A stretch of 64,000 bases of DNA from Microbulbifer marinus (GTDB lineage Bacteria > Pseudomonadota > Gammaproteobacteria > Pseudomonadales > Cellvibrionaceae): the NCBI RefSeq assembly GCF_900107725.1, contig NZ_FNQO01000002.1, positions 186,001 through 250,000 on the forward strand, read 5' to 3'. Shown here in pieces: positions 25,517 through 35,084 of this stretch. The notes beneath the pieces were generated by a model. The model saw only the letters and a list, made by a program, of their open reading frames with translations. It did not search any database and had not been told where the DNA came from. The stretch's first letter is position 1. Each line of letters starts with the position of its first letter. Both the position numbers and the translations under genes were made by a program.

Positions 25517-26854
25517 ATGAGTGACAAGTTTGCCGGGCTGACCCAGGCGCAGCTGGACGCCCACTGGATGGCCTATACGGGCAACCGCCAGTTCAAGCAG
25601 GATCCGCGCATCATCACCGGCGCCGAGGGTTGCTATTACACCAGCGCCGACGGCCGCCGCATCTTCGATGGCCTGTCCGGTCTGTGGACCTGCGGTGCCG
25701 GCCACAACCGCACCGAGATCGCCGATGCGGTCAGCGAGCAGCTGCGCACTCTCGACTATTCCCCGGCATTCCAGTTCGGCCACCCGAAGGCATTCGAGCT
25801 GGCGGAGCGCATCACCCAGTTCATGCCGGCAGGCCTGAACCGTGTCTTCTTTACCGGTTCCGGCTCCGAATCCGCCGAGACCTCCCTGAAGATCGCCCGC
25901 GCCTACTGGCGCAAGAAGGGCATGCCGTCCAAGACCAAACTGATCGGCCGTGCCAAGGGCTATCACGGCGTGAACTTCGGCGGCATCAGCGTTGGCGGCA
26001 TCGGTGCCAATCGTGCCCTCTACGGCACCGCCGTGGATGCCGACCACCTGCCGCATACCGTGCTGCCGGAAAACCGCTTCAGCAAGGGGATGCCCGAAGA
26101 GGGCGCACACCTGGCGGACGAGCTGCTGGAGATGATCGCCCTGCACGATGCCTCCAATATTGCCGCGGTGATCGTCGAGCCGATGGCCGGCTCCGCCGGC
26201 GTGCTGCCGCCGCCTGTGGGCTACCTGCAGCGCCTCAGAGAAATCTGCGACCAGCACAGCATCCTGCTGATCTTCGACGAGGTCATCACCGCGTTCGGGC
26301 GCATGGGTGCCGCCACCGGTGCCGAGGCCTTTGGGGTGACGCCGGACATCATCAATACCGCCAAGCAGCTGACCAACGGCGCCGTGCCGATGGGCGCGGT
26401 GATCGCCAAGCAGGAGATCTACGACACCTTCATGGAACAGGGTGGCCCCGACTACCTGCTGGAACTGCCGCACGGCTACACCTACTCCGCACACCCGGTG
26501 GCCTGCGCCGCGGCGCTGGCCGCGCTGGATATCCTCGAGCGGGACAACCTGTTCGCCCGCGCCGGTGAACTGGCGCTGGTATTGGAAGAGCGCGTACACC
26601 AGCTGAAGGGCACCCCGCTGATCACCGATATCCGCAACTGCGGTGTGGCCGCCGGCCTCACCATCGAGGCGGCACCGGGAGAGCCGCTGCTGCGCCCATA
26701 CCAGATCGCGATGAAGATGTGGGAGAAGGGTTTCTACGTGCGCTACGGCGGCGACACCATCCAGCTGGGCATGCCGTTTGTGGCGCAGCCGGAGGAGATC
26801 GACACGCTGGTGAGCGCGCTGGGGGACTCCATCACCGAAGTCGCCGCCGGCTAA
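25517..26854 (+). CDS. Class III omega-amino acid:pyruvate aminotransferase
   Basis: This 445-residue PLP enzyme carries the phosphate-binding FFTGSGSESAETSLK, the GYHGVNFGGISVGGI loop, LLIFDEVITAFGR with the PLP-nitrogen Asp, and the Schiff-base lysine at about residue 285 (NTAKQLTNGAVPMG). Its best match is beta-alanine:pyruvate aminotransferase, which yields malonate semialdehyde and alanine. The next gene is an MmsA-type dehydrogenase that takes that product, so context supports beta-alanine or related omega-amino-acid breakdown. GGGAGA precedes the ATG. A LysR gene diverges from it. Confidence 0.93.
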   Translation: MSDKFAGLTQAQLDAHWMAYTGNRQFKQDPRIITGAEGCYYTSADGRRIFDGLSGLWTCGAGHNRTEIADAVSEQLRTLDYSPAFQFGHPKAFELAERITQFMPAGLNRVFFTGSGSESAETSLKIARAYWRKKGMPSKTKLIGRAKGYHGVNFGGISVGGIGANRALYGTAVDADHLPHTVLPENRFSKGMPEEGAHLADELLEMIALHDASNIAAVIVEPMAGSAGVLPPPVGYLQRLREICDQHSILLIFDEVITAFGRMGAATGAEAFGVTPDIINTAKQLTNGAVPMGAVIAKQEIYDTFMEQGGPDYLLELPHGYTYSAHPVACAAALAALDILERDNLFARAGELALVLEERVHQLKGTPLITDIRNCGVAAGLTIEAAPGEPLLRPYQIAMKMWEKGFYVRYGGDTIQLGMPFVAQPEEIDTLVSALGDSITEVAAG

Positions 26855-26864
26855 GAACCAAGGT

Positions 26865-26950
26865 CGTCATCCCGGACTTGATCCGGAATCCAGCTTCGCG
26901 GAGCCGGAGAGCTCAGTGCGAACTGGATACCGGCCTGCGCCGGTATGACG
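26865..26950. repeat. Dispersed intergenic palindromic repeat, copy 1
   Basis: The element begins CGTCATCCCGGACTTGATCC and ends CCGGCCTGCGCCGGTATGACG, the ends forming imperfect inverted arms. It lies between the aminotransferase and mmsA, so it is probably transcribed as part of their mRNA. Related copies are at 31482, 43664 (half) and 57657. Confidence 0.85.
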
Positions 26951-27002
26951 AATTCAAAAGAAAACAGATTTTCAGAATTTTAAAAAATAGAGAGATTTAC
27001 TT

Positions 27003-28496
27003 ATGAAGATTGTGGGCCACTACATCAACGGTCAGGTCAGCGAGGCCGCCGAGCGCACCCAGGACGCGTTCAACCCGGCCACCGGTGAAGTCACCAAGCA
27101 GGTCGCCATTGCCGCGAAGGAAACCGTTGAGGAGGCCATCGCCGCAGCCCAGGCCGCTTTCCCGGCCTGGCGCAACACGCCGCCGGCCAAGCGCGCCAAG
27201 ATCATGTTCCGCTTCAAGCAACTGCTGGAGGAAAACGCCGAGCAGATCTGCGCGATGATCGGCGAGGAGCACGGCAAGATTTCTCACGACGCCATGGGCG
27301 AACTGACCCGCGGCATCGAGAACGTGGACTTCGCCTGCTACGGCCCGCAACTGCTGAAAGGCGAGCACAGCCGCAACGTCGGCCCGAATATCGATTCCTG
27401 GAGCGAGATGCAGCCGCTGGGTGTCGTGGCCGGTATCACCCCGTTCAACTTCCCGGCCATGGTGCCGCTGTGGATGTTCCCGCTGGCGATCGTGTGCGGC
27501 AACACCTTCGTGCTGAAGCCGTCCGAGCGCGACCCATCCTGCTCCCTGTACCTGGCCCAGCTGCTGCAGGAAGCCGGCCTGCCGGACGGCGTGCTGAACG
27601 TCGTCAACGGTGACAAGGTCGCCGTGGATACCCTGCTGACTGCGCCGGAAGTACAGGCGGTGAGCTTCGTCGGCTCCACCCCGATCGCCGAATACGTTTA
27701 TTCCACCGCATCCGCCCACGGCAAGCGCTGCCAGGCCCTCGGCGGCGCCAAGAACCACGCGATCATCATGCCGGACGCTGATATGGACAACGCCGTGGCC
27801 GCGCTGACCGGTGCCGCCTTCGGCTCCTCCGGCGAGCGCTGCATGGCCCTCTCTGTCGCCGTGTGTGTGGGCGACGAAGCCGCCGATACCTTTATCGAGA
27901 AAATGAGCGGCGAAATGCAGAAGCTGAAAGTGGGCGCTTACACCGACAGCAGCAACGACTTCGGCCCGGTGATTACCGAGGCGCACAAAAACAAGGTGAA
28001 CGGCTATATCGCCAGCGCCGCGGAGCAGGGCGCGACCATCGTCGTCGACGGCCGCGATCCGGAAGTAAAAGGCTACGAGAACGGTTTCTTCGTCGGCGGC
28101 ACGCTGATTGACAACGTGAAGCCGGGCATGACCTGCTACGAAGAGGAAATCTTCGGCCCGGTACTGCTAGTAGTGCGCGCCAACAGCATGGAAGCCGCCA
28201 TGCAGATGATCAACGATCACGAGTACGGCAACGGCACCTGCATCTTCACCCGCGACGGCGAGGCGGCGCGCTACTTCAGCGACAACATTCTCGTCGGCAT
28301 GGTCGGTATCAACGTGCCGCTGCCGGTACCAGTGTCCTACCACAGCTTCGGCGGCTGGAAGCGCTCCCTGTTCGGCTGCCTGAGCGCGTACGGCCCGGAC
28401 GGCGTGCGTTTCTACACCAATCGCAAGACCATCACCCAGCGCTGGCCGTCCAGCGGCGTGCGCGAGGGCGCCCAGTTCTCCTTCCCGAGCAACTGA
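27003..28496 (+). CDS. mmsA: CoA-acylating methylmalonate/malonate-semialdehyde dehydrogenase
   Basis: This 497-residue aldehyde dehydrogenase has MmsA-type features: GITPFNFPAMVPLWMFPLAI, FVGSTPIAEYVY, GGAKNHAIIMPDAD, and the catalytic Cys280 in SSGERCMALSVAV. FNFPAMVPLWMFP and SFGGWKRSLFG are diagnostic of the CoA-dependent MmsA group. It would turn malonate or methylmalonate semialdehyde into acetyl- or propionyl-CoA with NAD and CoA. It follows the aminotransferase on the same strand after a 148-nt gap that holds a repeat element. Confidence 0.95.
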   Translation: MKIVGHYINGQVSEAAERTQDAFNPATGEVTKQVAIAAKETVEEAIAAAQAAFPAWRNTPPAKRAKIMFRFKQLLEENAEQICAMIGEEHGKISHDAMGELTRGIENVDFACYGPQLLKGEHSRNVGPNIDSWSEMQPLGVVAGITPFNFPAMVPLWMFPLAIVCGNTFVLKPSERDPSCSLYLAQLLQEAGLPDGVLNVVNGDKVAVDTLLTAPEVQAVSFVGSTPIAEYVYSTASAHGKRCQALGGAKNHAIIMPDADMDNAVAALTGAAFGSSGERCMALSVAVCVGDEAADTFIEKMSGEMQKLKVGAYTDSSNDFGPVITEAHKNKVNGYIASAAEQGATIVVDGRDPEVKGYENGFFVGGTLIDNVKPGMTCYEEEIFGPVLLVVRANSMEAAMQMINDHEYGNGTCIFTRDGEAARYFSDNILVGMVGINVPLPVPVSYHSFGGWKRSLFGCLSAYGPDGVRFYTNRKTITQRWPSSGVREGAQFSFPSN

Positions 28497-28515
28497 TCTC
28501 CGCCCGCCGCAGAGG

Positions 28516-28543
28516 CCGCCCGGGAACTCCGTGTCCCGGGCGG
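28516..28543 (+). terminator. Perfect 10-bp hairpin after mmsA
   Basis: CCGCCCGGGA (28516-28525) pairs exactly with TCCCGGGCGG (28534-28543) over an 8-nt loop, 20 nt past the mmsA stop. There is no U-tract. It could end transcription or protect the 3' end. Confidence 0.6.
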
Positions 28544-28775
28544 GCCCCAACTATGGCCACACACTCCTCTAAAAAATTCCGTCCGCTTAGTTGATAATCC
28601 CGCAATTCACAATTTATCCACAGAATCAACTGGCGCGCGATAGCCTGCACCCCACACGCGATGAAGTGACCGCCAGAGCGAGACCATCGTGCTATAACGA
28701 GCCACTATTCTCGCGACAACTCCGCCCGGAACCATTCGGGCAACACAACAAATCGAACCCGTGGGGGGGGTACTC

Positions 28776-31475
28776 ATGAACAAGACCGGAAAAATTGCCG
28801 CGCCCAAGTTCGCTGCCACCTTGCTGTGCAGCGCCATCCTGGCCGCCTGCAGCCAGGAACCCGGCAACCAGCAAGCCACCGAATCCAGCACCGCCACAGC
28901 GGCTGCCGCGGCCCGCACCGACGCGCCAGGACTGTCCGAGACCTACGCCAAATTGCGCAAGCAGCAGATCGCCGCGGTGAACTATGAATTGTCGGTAACC
29001 ATCGACAAGACCGGGGGCAGTTTTTCCGGCCAGTTGATCGCCGATACCCAGTTCAACGGCCAGCTGCAGCAACCACTGACGATCGATTTTGCCGGCGGCA
29101 GCGTGGATTCCGTCAGTGTCGATGACAAGGAAGTGCCGTTCGAATACAACGGCCACTTCATCACCATCGCGCCGGAGCACCTGCAGCGAGGCGAGCACGC
29201 GATCGCGGTAAACTACCAGCACCCCTATTCCACCAATGGTTCGGGCCTGCACCGTTTCGAAGATCCGGAAGACGGCGAAGTCTATATGTACACCGACTTC
29301 GAGCCGTACGATGCCAATCGCCTGTTCCCGCACTTCGATCAGCCGAACCTGAAGGCGCACTACACCCTGAACGTCACCGCGCCGAAGGACTGGACCATCG
29401 TCAGCTCCGTGCGCGAAGACCGCATCGAAAAAGACGGCGAAGTGAATCACTGGCACTTCCCGCAGTCGAAGAAATTCTCTTCCTATATCTTTTCCCTGCA
29501 CGCCGGTCCCTTCCACGTCTGGGAAGATGATGCCGACGGCATCCCGCTGCGCCTGATGGCACGCCAGACTCTGGCCCAGTACGTAAAACCTGACGACTGG
29601 TTCACCTTCACCAAGCAGTCGTTCGAGTTCTTCCAGCAGTATTTCGAAGTGGACTATCCCTTCGTTAAATACGATCAGGTCATCGTGCCCGACTTCAATG
29701 CCGGCGCGATGGAAAACGTCGCCGCAGTGACCTTCAACGAGGGCTACGTTTCCCGCGGTGAGAAAACCCAGGCCCAGCGCATGCGCCTGGCCAATGTGAT
29801 CGCCCACGAGATGGCGCACATGTGGTTCGGCGACCTGGTTACCATGAACTGGTGGGACGACCTGTGGCTGAACGAGAGCTTTGCCACCTACATGGCCAAC
29901 CTGGCGCTGGCGGAGAACAGCGAGTTCAACAACACCTGGGAAAACTTCTACCTCGGCACCAAGCAGTGGGCCTACCACTCCGACCAGCTGCCCACCACCC
30001 ACGCGATCCAGCTGCCGGTGAAAAACACCGACGAGGCCTTCGCCAACTTCGATGGCATTACCTATGGCAAGGGCGGCTCCATCCTCAAGCAGCTGCCCTA
30101 CTACCTGGGCAAGGAAGAATTCCGTAAAGGCGTCAGCAACTATCTGAAGGACCTGTCCTACAAGAACTCCACCCTGGACGACTTTATGGGACACCTGGGC
30201 AAGGCCGCCGGCAAGGACCTGGATCAGTGGCAGCAGCAGTGGCTGTACCAGGCCGGACTGAACACCATCGAGGCGAGCTTCCAGTGTGAAAACGACAAGG
30301 TCACCAGCCTGACCCTGACGCAGTCCGCGCCGGAGGAATACCCCACCCTGCGTGAACAGCGCACCCAGCTCGGCTTCTACCGCATGGACGGCAACAGCAT
30401 GCAGCGCGTGGCGACCCTGCCGGTAATGTACAGCGGCGCCTCGACCAAGGTGGCGGAAGCCGTCGGCCAGCCCTGCCCGCAGATTCTGTATCCGAACGAA
30501 GGCGACTGGGCCTTTGCCAAAATCAACCTGGATGCGGTATCCGTGGACAATATGTCCAACCACATCAACGATATCGAGCAGCCGTTCGCGCGCCTGATGC
30601 TGTGGCAGAGCCTCTACGACAGTGTCTACGACGCCAAACTGCCGCTTGACCAGTACGTGAGTTTCGTACTGTCCAATGCCGGTGACGAGCGCGATATCAA
30701 CGTGGTACGCCTGGTATCCCGCCACCTGGGTTATGCCTACGGCTACCTGAATCAGGTTGCGATGGAAGATGCCAAGCGCGATGAGCTGCAGCTGGCAATC
30801 GAAAACTTCGTCTGGGATCGGCTGCAGCAGGCCGAGGCCGGCAGCGACGCACAGAAGACCTGGTTCGCCACCTTCACCGGTGTGGCCCATTCCGACGATG
30901 CCCTGGCCAACGCCAAGCAACTGTTGCGCGGCGAGCTGAACGTCGACGGCCTGAAGCTGGACCCGGATATGCGCTGGGATCTGATCGCACTGCAGAACCA
31001 GCATCTGTACGGCGACTACGAACAGGCGATCGAACGCGAGCTGGCCAAGGACAACTCCGACCGTTCCCAGTTGCAGGCCATTGCCGCGGAAGCCATCCGC
31101 CCGCTGCCGGAAGCCAAGAGCAAGTGGCTGGAGAATATCCTGCAGCACCGCGACAACTTCAAGCTGGCTCAGCTGAAATACGCCGCCTACTCTCTGTTCC
31201 CCACCGAACAGGGTGACCAGTTTGAAGCCAATGTCGAGCGCATCGTCGCCGCTTTGGATGACGTCAACGCCAGCGACGCACCGGAGTTCGTCGGCACTTA
31301 CGCGAAGCTCTTCCCGCTGAACTGTAGCGAGAAAGGCCTACAGCAGGTGAGTGAAATTCTGGACAGCGGCAAGGAGCTGAATCCGCTGCTGGAAAAAGCC
31401 CTGAAGAACCGCCGCCATGAAAACCAGCGCTGCCTGACTATGTCAGCGCTGCTGTCCGGGCAGAACAAGGGTTAA
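28776..31475 (+). CDS. M1 family aminopeptidase lipoprotein (copy 1)
   Basis: The protein is 899 residues from the ATG at 28776 (upstream poly-G Shine-Dalgarno); an in-frame ATG five codons earlier is less likely. The N-terminus is a lipoprotein signal with lipobox ILAAC. The M1 domain shows GAMENVAAVTFNE (about 310) for N-terminal recognition, and HEMAHMWFGDLVT (about 344) with the downstream zinc ligand in LNESFATY. The C-terminal half is the helical ERAP1-like domain. Unlike cytosolic PepN it should be membrane-tethered, trimming peptides in the envelope. Its tandem neighbour at 31709 is a close paralogue. Confidence 0.94.
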   Translation: MNKTGKIAAPKFAATLLCSAILAACSQEPGNQQATESSTATAAAAARTDAPGLSETYAKLRKQQIAAVNYELSVTIDKTGGSFSGQLIADTQFNGQLQQPLTIDFAGGSVDSVSVDDKEVPFEYNGHFITIAPEHLQRGEHAIAVNYQHPYSTNGSGLHRFEDPEDGEVYMYTDFEPYDANRLFPHFDQPNLKAHYTLNVTAPKDWTIVSSVREDRIEKDGEVNHWHFPQSKKFSSYIFSLHAGPFHVWEDDADGIPLRLMARQTLAQYVKPDDWFTFTKQSFEFFQQYFEVDYPFVKYDQVIVPDFNAGAMENVAAVTFNEGYVSRGEKTQAQRMRLANVIAHEMAHMWFGDLVTMNWWDDLWLNESFATYMANLALAENSEFNNTWENFYLGTKQWAYHSDQLPTTHAIQLPVKNTDEAFANFDGITYGKGGSILKQLPYYLGKEEFRKGVSNYLKDLSYKNSTLDDFMGHLGKAAGKDLDQWQQQWLYQAGLNTIEASFQCENDKVTSLTLTQSAPEEYPTLREQRTQLGFYRMDGNSMQRVATLPVMYSGASTKVAEAVGQPCPQILYPNEGDWAFAKINLDAVSVDNMSNHINDIEQPFARLMLWQSLYDSVYDAKLPLDQYVSFVLSNAGDERDINVVRLVSRHLGYAYGYLNQVAMEDAKRDELQLAIENFVWDRLQQAEAGSDAQKTWFATFTGVAHSDDALANAKQLLRGELNVDGLKLDPDMRWDLIALQNQHLYGDYEQAIERELAKDNSDRSQLQAIAAEAIRPLPEAKSKWLENILQHRDNFKLAQLKYAAYSLFPTEQGDQFEANVERIVAALDDVNASDAPEFVGTYAKLFPLNCSEKGLQQVSEILDSGKELNPLLEKALKNRRHENQRCLTMSALLSGQNKG

Positions 31476-31481
31476 CACTTA

Positions 31482-31547
31482 GTCACCCGGGCTTGACCCG
31501 CGGTCCAGCACCGCGGAACATGGATCCCGGCCTGCGCCGGGATGACG
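31482..31547. repeat. Dispersed intergenic palindromic repeat, copy 2 (shortened)
   Basis: It runs from GTCACCCGGGCTTGACCC to GGATCCCGGCCTGCGCCGGG with GATGACG at the end. The core is shorter than in copies 1 and 4 but the same ends are recognisable. It lies between the first peptidase stop and its terminator. Confidence 0.85.
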
Positions 31548-31563
31548 ACAAGCAACAACGTTT

Positions 31564-31586
31564 AAAGGCCCTGCGGGGCCTTTTTT
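31564..31586 (+). terminator. Intrinsic terminator after peptidase copy 1
   Basis: AAAGGCCC pairs with GGGCCTTT over TGCG, followed by T residues (31581-31586). This is a typical short stem with U-tract. Confidence 0.88.
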
Positions 31587-31708
31587 ATTGCTAATAAAAA
31601 TATCGAACGGCCGCGGTTTTTCCGCTCTGACCTCGACGACGCTATAAACGCATATTGAGCAGCGGAATTTACACTGCGGGACCGCCGTGCCTGTTTCTGG
31701 AGAAAACC

Positions 31709-34417
31709 ATGCGGTATTCGAACTTCATAACCACAGCACTCCTGTGCGGCGCCCTGCTGGGCGGCTGCGGCGATAAAACGCCCCCTTCGGACAAGCCCGC
31801 CCACACAGAAACCGCCGCGCCGGCAAAAGTGGAGGCGGTGCCGCGTGTCGCGCGCCCGGATGAGCCCGGGCTCACCGCCGCCTACGCGGCGCTGCGCAAG
31901 CTGCAGATCGCGAATGTGGATTACAAGATTTCCGTAGAACTGGACAGTAAATCTTCGAGCTTCGAAGGCCGTGTCGTCGCGAAAACCGAAATTGCGCGGC
32001 CACTGCAACAGGCACTCACAATCGACTTCACTGGCGGCGAGGTGCACTCTGTCAGTGTCGACGGCCAGGAAATCCCGTTCGAATACAACGGCTACTTCAT
32101 CCGCATCGCTCCGGAACAACTGCAGCTGGGCCCGAACACTATCGCCGTCGACTACAGTCACCCCTACTCCACCGACGGATCCGGCCTTCACCGTTTCGAA
32201 GATCCCCAGGACGGCAACGTCTACCTCTACACCCACTTCGAACCCTACAAGGCCAACCGTTTTGCCCCGCTGTTCGATCAGCCAGACCTCAAAGCCAGCT
32301 ATACCATCGACGTAAAGGCACCGGCGGACTGGCACGTAGTCACCAGCACGCGCGAGGAAAAAATCGAGGATCTGGCAGACGGCCGCAAACACTGGCAGTT
32401 TCCCGCGACCAAGAAATTCTCCACCTATATCCTGCCGCTGCACGCGGGCCCATTTGTGGTGTGGGAGAGTAAAGCCGGCGATATTCCGCTGCGCCTGATG
32501 GCCCGCAAAACGCTGGCACCGAACGTGAAACCGCAGGACTGGTTCACCTTCACGCAGCAGTCTTTCGAATTCTTCCAGAAGTATTACGGCATCAAGTATC
32601 CGTTCGGCAAATACGACCAGCTGATCGTGCCGGACTTCACCATCGGTGCGATGGAAAACGTCGCCGCGGTGACCTTCAACGAGGCGTATGTCTCCCGCGG
32701 TGAAAAAACCCAGGCACAGCGACAGAAACTCGCCAACGTCATCGCCCACGAGATGGCGCACATGTGGTTTGGCGATCTGGTGACAATGAAATGGTGGAAC
32801 GGCCTGTGGCTGAAGGAAAGCTTCGCCACCTATATGGCATCGCTGGCGCTGGCGGGCAACAGTGAATTCGACGATGTATGGGAGAACTTCTACCTGCGTT
32901 CGAAGCAGTCCGCCTATCAGGCCGACCAGCTGGCCACCACCCACCCCATTGAAGTGCGCGTGCCGAACACCGCAGAGGCTTTCTCCAACTTCGACAGTAT
33001 TACCTACGGCAAGGGCGGCTCGGTACTGGAGCAGCTGCCCCACTACCTGGGCAAAGAGGCGTTCCGCCAGGGCGTCAGCAACTATTTACACGAATTCTCC
33101 TATGGCAATGCCGAGCTGAAGGACTTTATGGGCCACCTCGGCAAGGCCGCCAACGAAGAGCTGGAGCAATGGACGCAGAACTGGCTGTACAAGGCCGGCC
33201 TGAACACCATTTCCGCCGCCTATACCTGCACCGATGACAAGATCACCGAATTGACCATCAACCAGACGGCACCGAAGGAACACCCGACCCTGCGCTCACA
33301 GAAAATACAGCTGGGCATCTACCGCCTGCAGGACAATATCATGGCCCGCGTCCAGGCCCTGCCGGTCCTCTACAGCGGCGCCAAGACTCCGGTCAAGGAG
33401 GCGGCGGGCCTGCCCTGCCCGCAGATCCTGCACTTGAATGATGAAGACTGGGCCTACGTGAAAACGGAGCTGGATGACAAGTCCGTCGGCCAGGTAACGC
33501 GTCACATCAATGCCATCGAGAGCTCCTTTACGCGCCTGATGCTGTGGCAGAGCCTGTTTGACAGTGTCACCGACGCAAAATGGCCTCTGGACGACTGGAT
33601 CACCTTCGCGCTGAACAACGCCGGTGTCGAGAGCAACATCAATGTTATTCGCCTGATCAGCAGCCACCTGGAGGCGGCCAGTGCCTACGCCTACCGCTTC
33701 AGGGTGCCGGGTGAGTTGCGCGCGGAACGTCTGGATGCGATCGAGGATTTCGTCTGGGCCAAGGTCAACAGCTCCCCCGCGGGCAGCGATGCACAGAAAA
33801 CCTGGTTCGAGACGTTTACGCAAATTGCCCATACCGATGAGGCCCTGGGCAATGCCGCGCAGCTGCTCTCCGGCGAACAGGAAATCAACGGCCTGGCGAT
33901 CGACCAGGATATGCGCTGGCAATTGATCGTACTGTTGAACCGCCACCAGTACGGCGACTACGCCAAACTGGTCGAGGATGAACTGAAACGGGACAACACC
34001 GACCGCGCCCGTAACTACGCGATCAGCGCTCGCGCTATCCGACCGACCCTCGAGGCGAAAAAAGAGTGGCTGGACAATATCCTGAACAAACGCGACCAGT
34101 ACAAGCTGAGCCAGATCCGCGCCGCCGCCGGTGCACTCTTCCCGCCGGAACAGCTGAAAATGTTTCGCGAACTGAGTTCCCAGCTATTCGGTGCCGTGCC
34201 CGAGGTTAGCGACACCAAGGATACGCTGTACAACAAGGCCTATGCGACACTGTTTCCAATCACCTGCAGAAAAACGGATATCGCGCAGTACAGCCAGGTC
34301 CTGAAACAGAACAAGGAACTGATGCCGGCACTGGGGCGCGTGTTGAAGAATCGCCGCCAGCAGAGCAAGTGGTGTATGGCGATGGCGGATTTGCAGATAA
34401 AAGGGAGAAGCAACTGA
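31709..34417 (+). CDS. M1 family aminopeptidase lipoprotein (copy 2)
   Basis: The protein is 902 residues from the ATG at 31709 (GGAG upstream); the in-frame extension upstream lacks a signal. The lipobox is LLGGC. The active site is intact: GAMENVAAVTFNE, HEMAHMWFGDLVT and the zinc Glu in LKESFATY. By eye it is roughly 60 percent identical to copy 1 through the catalytic and C-terminal regions and diverges most in the signal and linker. One local change is NGLWLKES against DDLWLNES. It is a tandem duplication with its own promoter region, since a terminator precedes it. Confidence 0.94.
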   Translation: MRYSNFITTALLCGALLGGCGDKTPPSDKPAHTETAAPAKVEAVPRVARPDEPGLTAAYAALRKLQIANVDYKISVELDSKSSSFEGRVVAKTEIARPLQQALTIDFTGGEVHSVSVDGQEIPFEYNGYFIRIAPEQLQLGPNTIAVDYSHPYSTDGSGLHRFEDPQDGNVYLYTHFEPYKANRFAPLFDQPDLKASYTIDVKAPADWHVVTSTREEKIEDLADGRKHWQFPATKKFSTYILPLHAGPFVVWESKAGDIPLRLMARKTLAPNVKPQDWFTFTQQSFEFFQKYYGIKYPFGKYDQLIVPDFTIGAMENVAAVTFNEAYVSRGEKTQAQRQKLANVIAHEMAHMWFGDLVTMKWWNGLWLKESFATYMASLALAGNSEFDDVWENFYLRSKQSAYQADQLATTHPIEVRVPNTAEAFSNFDSITYGKGGSVLEQLPHYLGKEAFRQGVSNYLHEFSYGNAELKDFMGHLGKAANEELEQWTQNWLYKAGLNTISAAYTCTDDKITELTINQTAPKEHPTLRSQKIQLGIYRLQDNIMARVQALPVLYSGAKTPVKEAAGLPCPQILHLNDEDWAYVKTELDDKSVGQVTRHINAIESSFTRLMLWQSLFDSVTDAKWPLDDWITFALNNAGVESNINVIRLISSHLEAASAYAYRFRVPGELRAERLDAIEDFVWAKVNSSPAGSDAQKTWFETFTQIAHTDEALGNAAQLLSGEQEINGLAIDQDMRWQLIVLLNRHQYGDYAKLVEDELKRDNTDRARNYAISARAIRPTLEAKKEWLDNILNKRDQYKLSQIRAAAGALFPPEQLKMFRELSSQLFGAVPEVSDTKDTLYNKAYATLFPITCRKTDIAQYSQVLKQNKELMPALGRVLKNRRQQSKWCMAMADLQIKGRSN

Positions 34418-34454
34418 CCCCGCCGTTCACCGCGGACAATCCGCCTGTAGCGAG

Positions 34455-34474
34455 AAGGCCCGCAAGGGCCTTTC
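34455..34474 (+). terminator. Intrinsic terminator after peptidase copy 2
   Basis: AAGGCCC (34455-34461) pairs with GGGCCTT (34466-34472) over a GCAA tetraloop, followed by TCC. The stem is nearly the same as that of the terminator after copy 1, consistent with duplication of the whole unit. Confidence 0.75.
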
Positions 34475-34622
34475 CTGCATTCACACCAGAACTCGGCGTA
34501 CCGCCGGGCACCGCCCCCGCATTCACACTTCGGCAAAAAGCACCTAGGCTTAAGACAGCACTTCCTTTTCAGCCCGCCATGTGGGCTGCAACCGCACGCC
34601 GCCTGTTCTGCGGGAGGACAAT

Positions 34623-34997
34623 ATGCTTAGTGTCAGCCCTGACAATATTTGCCGCCTGATCCAGCTGTCACGGGAGTTTCATGCCCAGGAAGGGGTCACC
34701 ATACCCGATCCGAGTGGTGACTGGGCAAGACAGATGCTGGCCAGCCATGCGGACGACGCCAGCCTGCAGGAATTCAACACCATTATTGCGGACCTGGAGC
34801 CCGACCAGCAGCAGGAAGTGGTAGCACTGCTGTGGCTGGGGCGTGGCGATTACACCCGCGCAGAATGGCAGGATGCAATCGCACAGGCCGCCGACAGGTG
34901 GAATCCGCAAACCGCGGAATACCTGATTGCACACCCGCTGCTGGCCGACCACCTGGAAAAAGGCCTGGAGCTGTTCGGTCACCGCTGCAACGAATAG
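34623..34997 (+). CDS. DUF3775 family protein
   Basis: This 124-residue acidic soluble protein starts at the ATG at 34623, with GGGAGGA upstream. It matches DUF3775 in the segments NICRLIQLSREFHAQEG, FNTIIADLEPDQQQEVVALLWLGRGD and YLIAHPLLADHLEKGLELFG. No function is known for the family. It is a single-gene unit between the peptidase and the Nmad3 gene. Confidence 0.85.
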   Translation: MLSVSPDNICRLIQLSREFHAQEGVTIPDPSGDWARQMLASHADDASLQEFNTIIADLEPDQQQEVVALLWLGRGDYTRAEWQDAIAQAADRWNPQTAEYLIAHPLLADHLEKGLELFGHRCNE

Positions 34998-35084
34998 CGG
35001 TGGGGTTTTAAATCGGTTCAATCGCAGTCAAAATTAATCGGCATTCACTTTTATGCCGATGTGCGAGCGGCAACAGACGGAATT

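Noticed and set aside
28692-31148. 818-codon open frame on the minus strand opposite M1 peptidase copy 1
   Set aside because: It is the antisense shadow of a well-supported peptidase gene; its composition (His, Gln, Gly, Val rich) is typical of GC-rich antisense frames and it has no recognisable motif.
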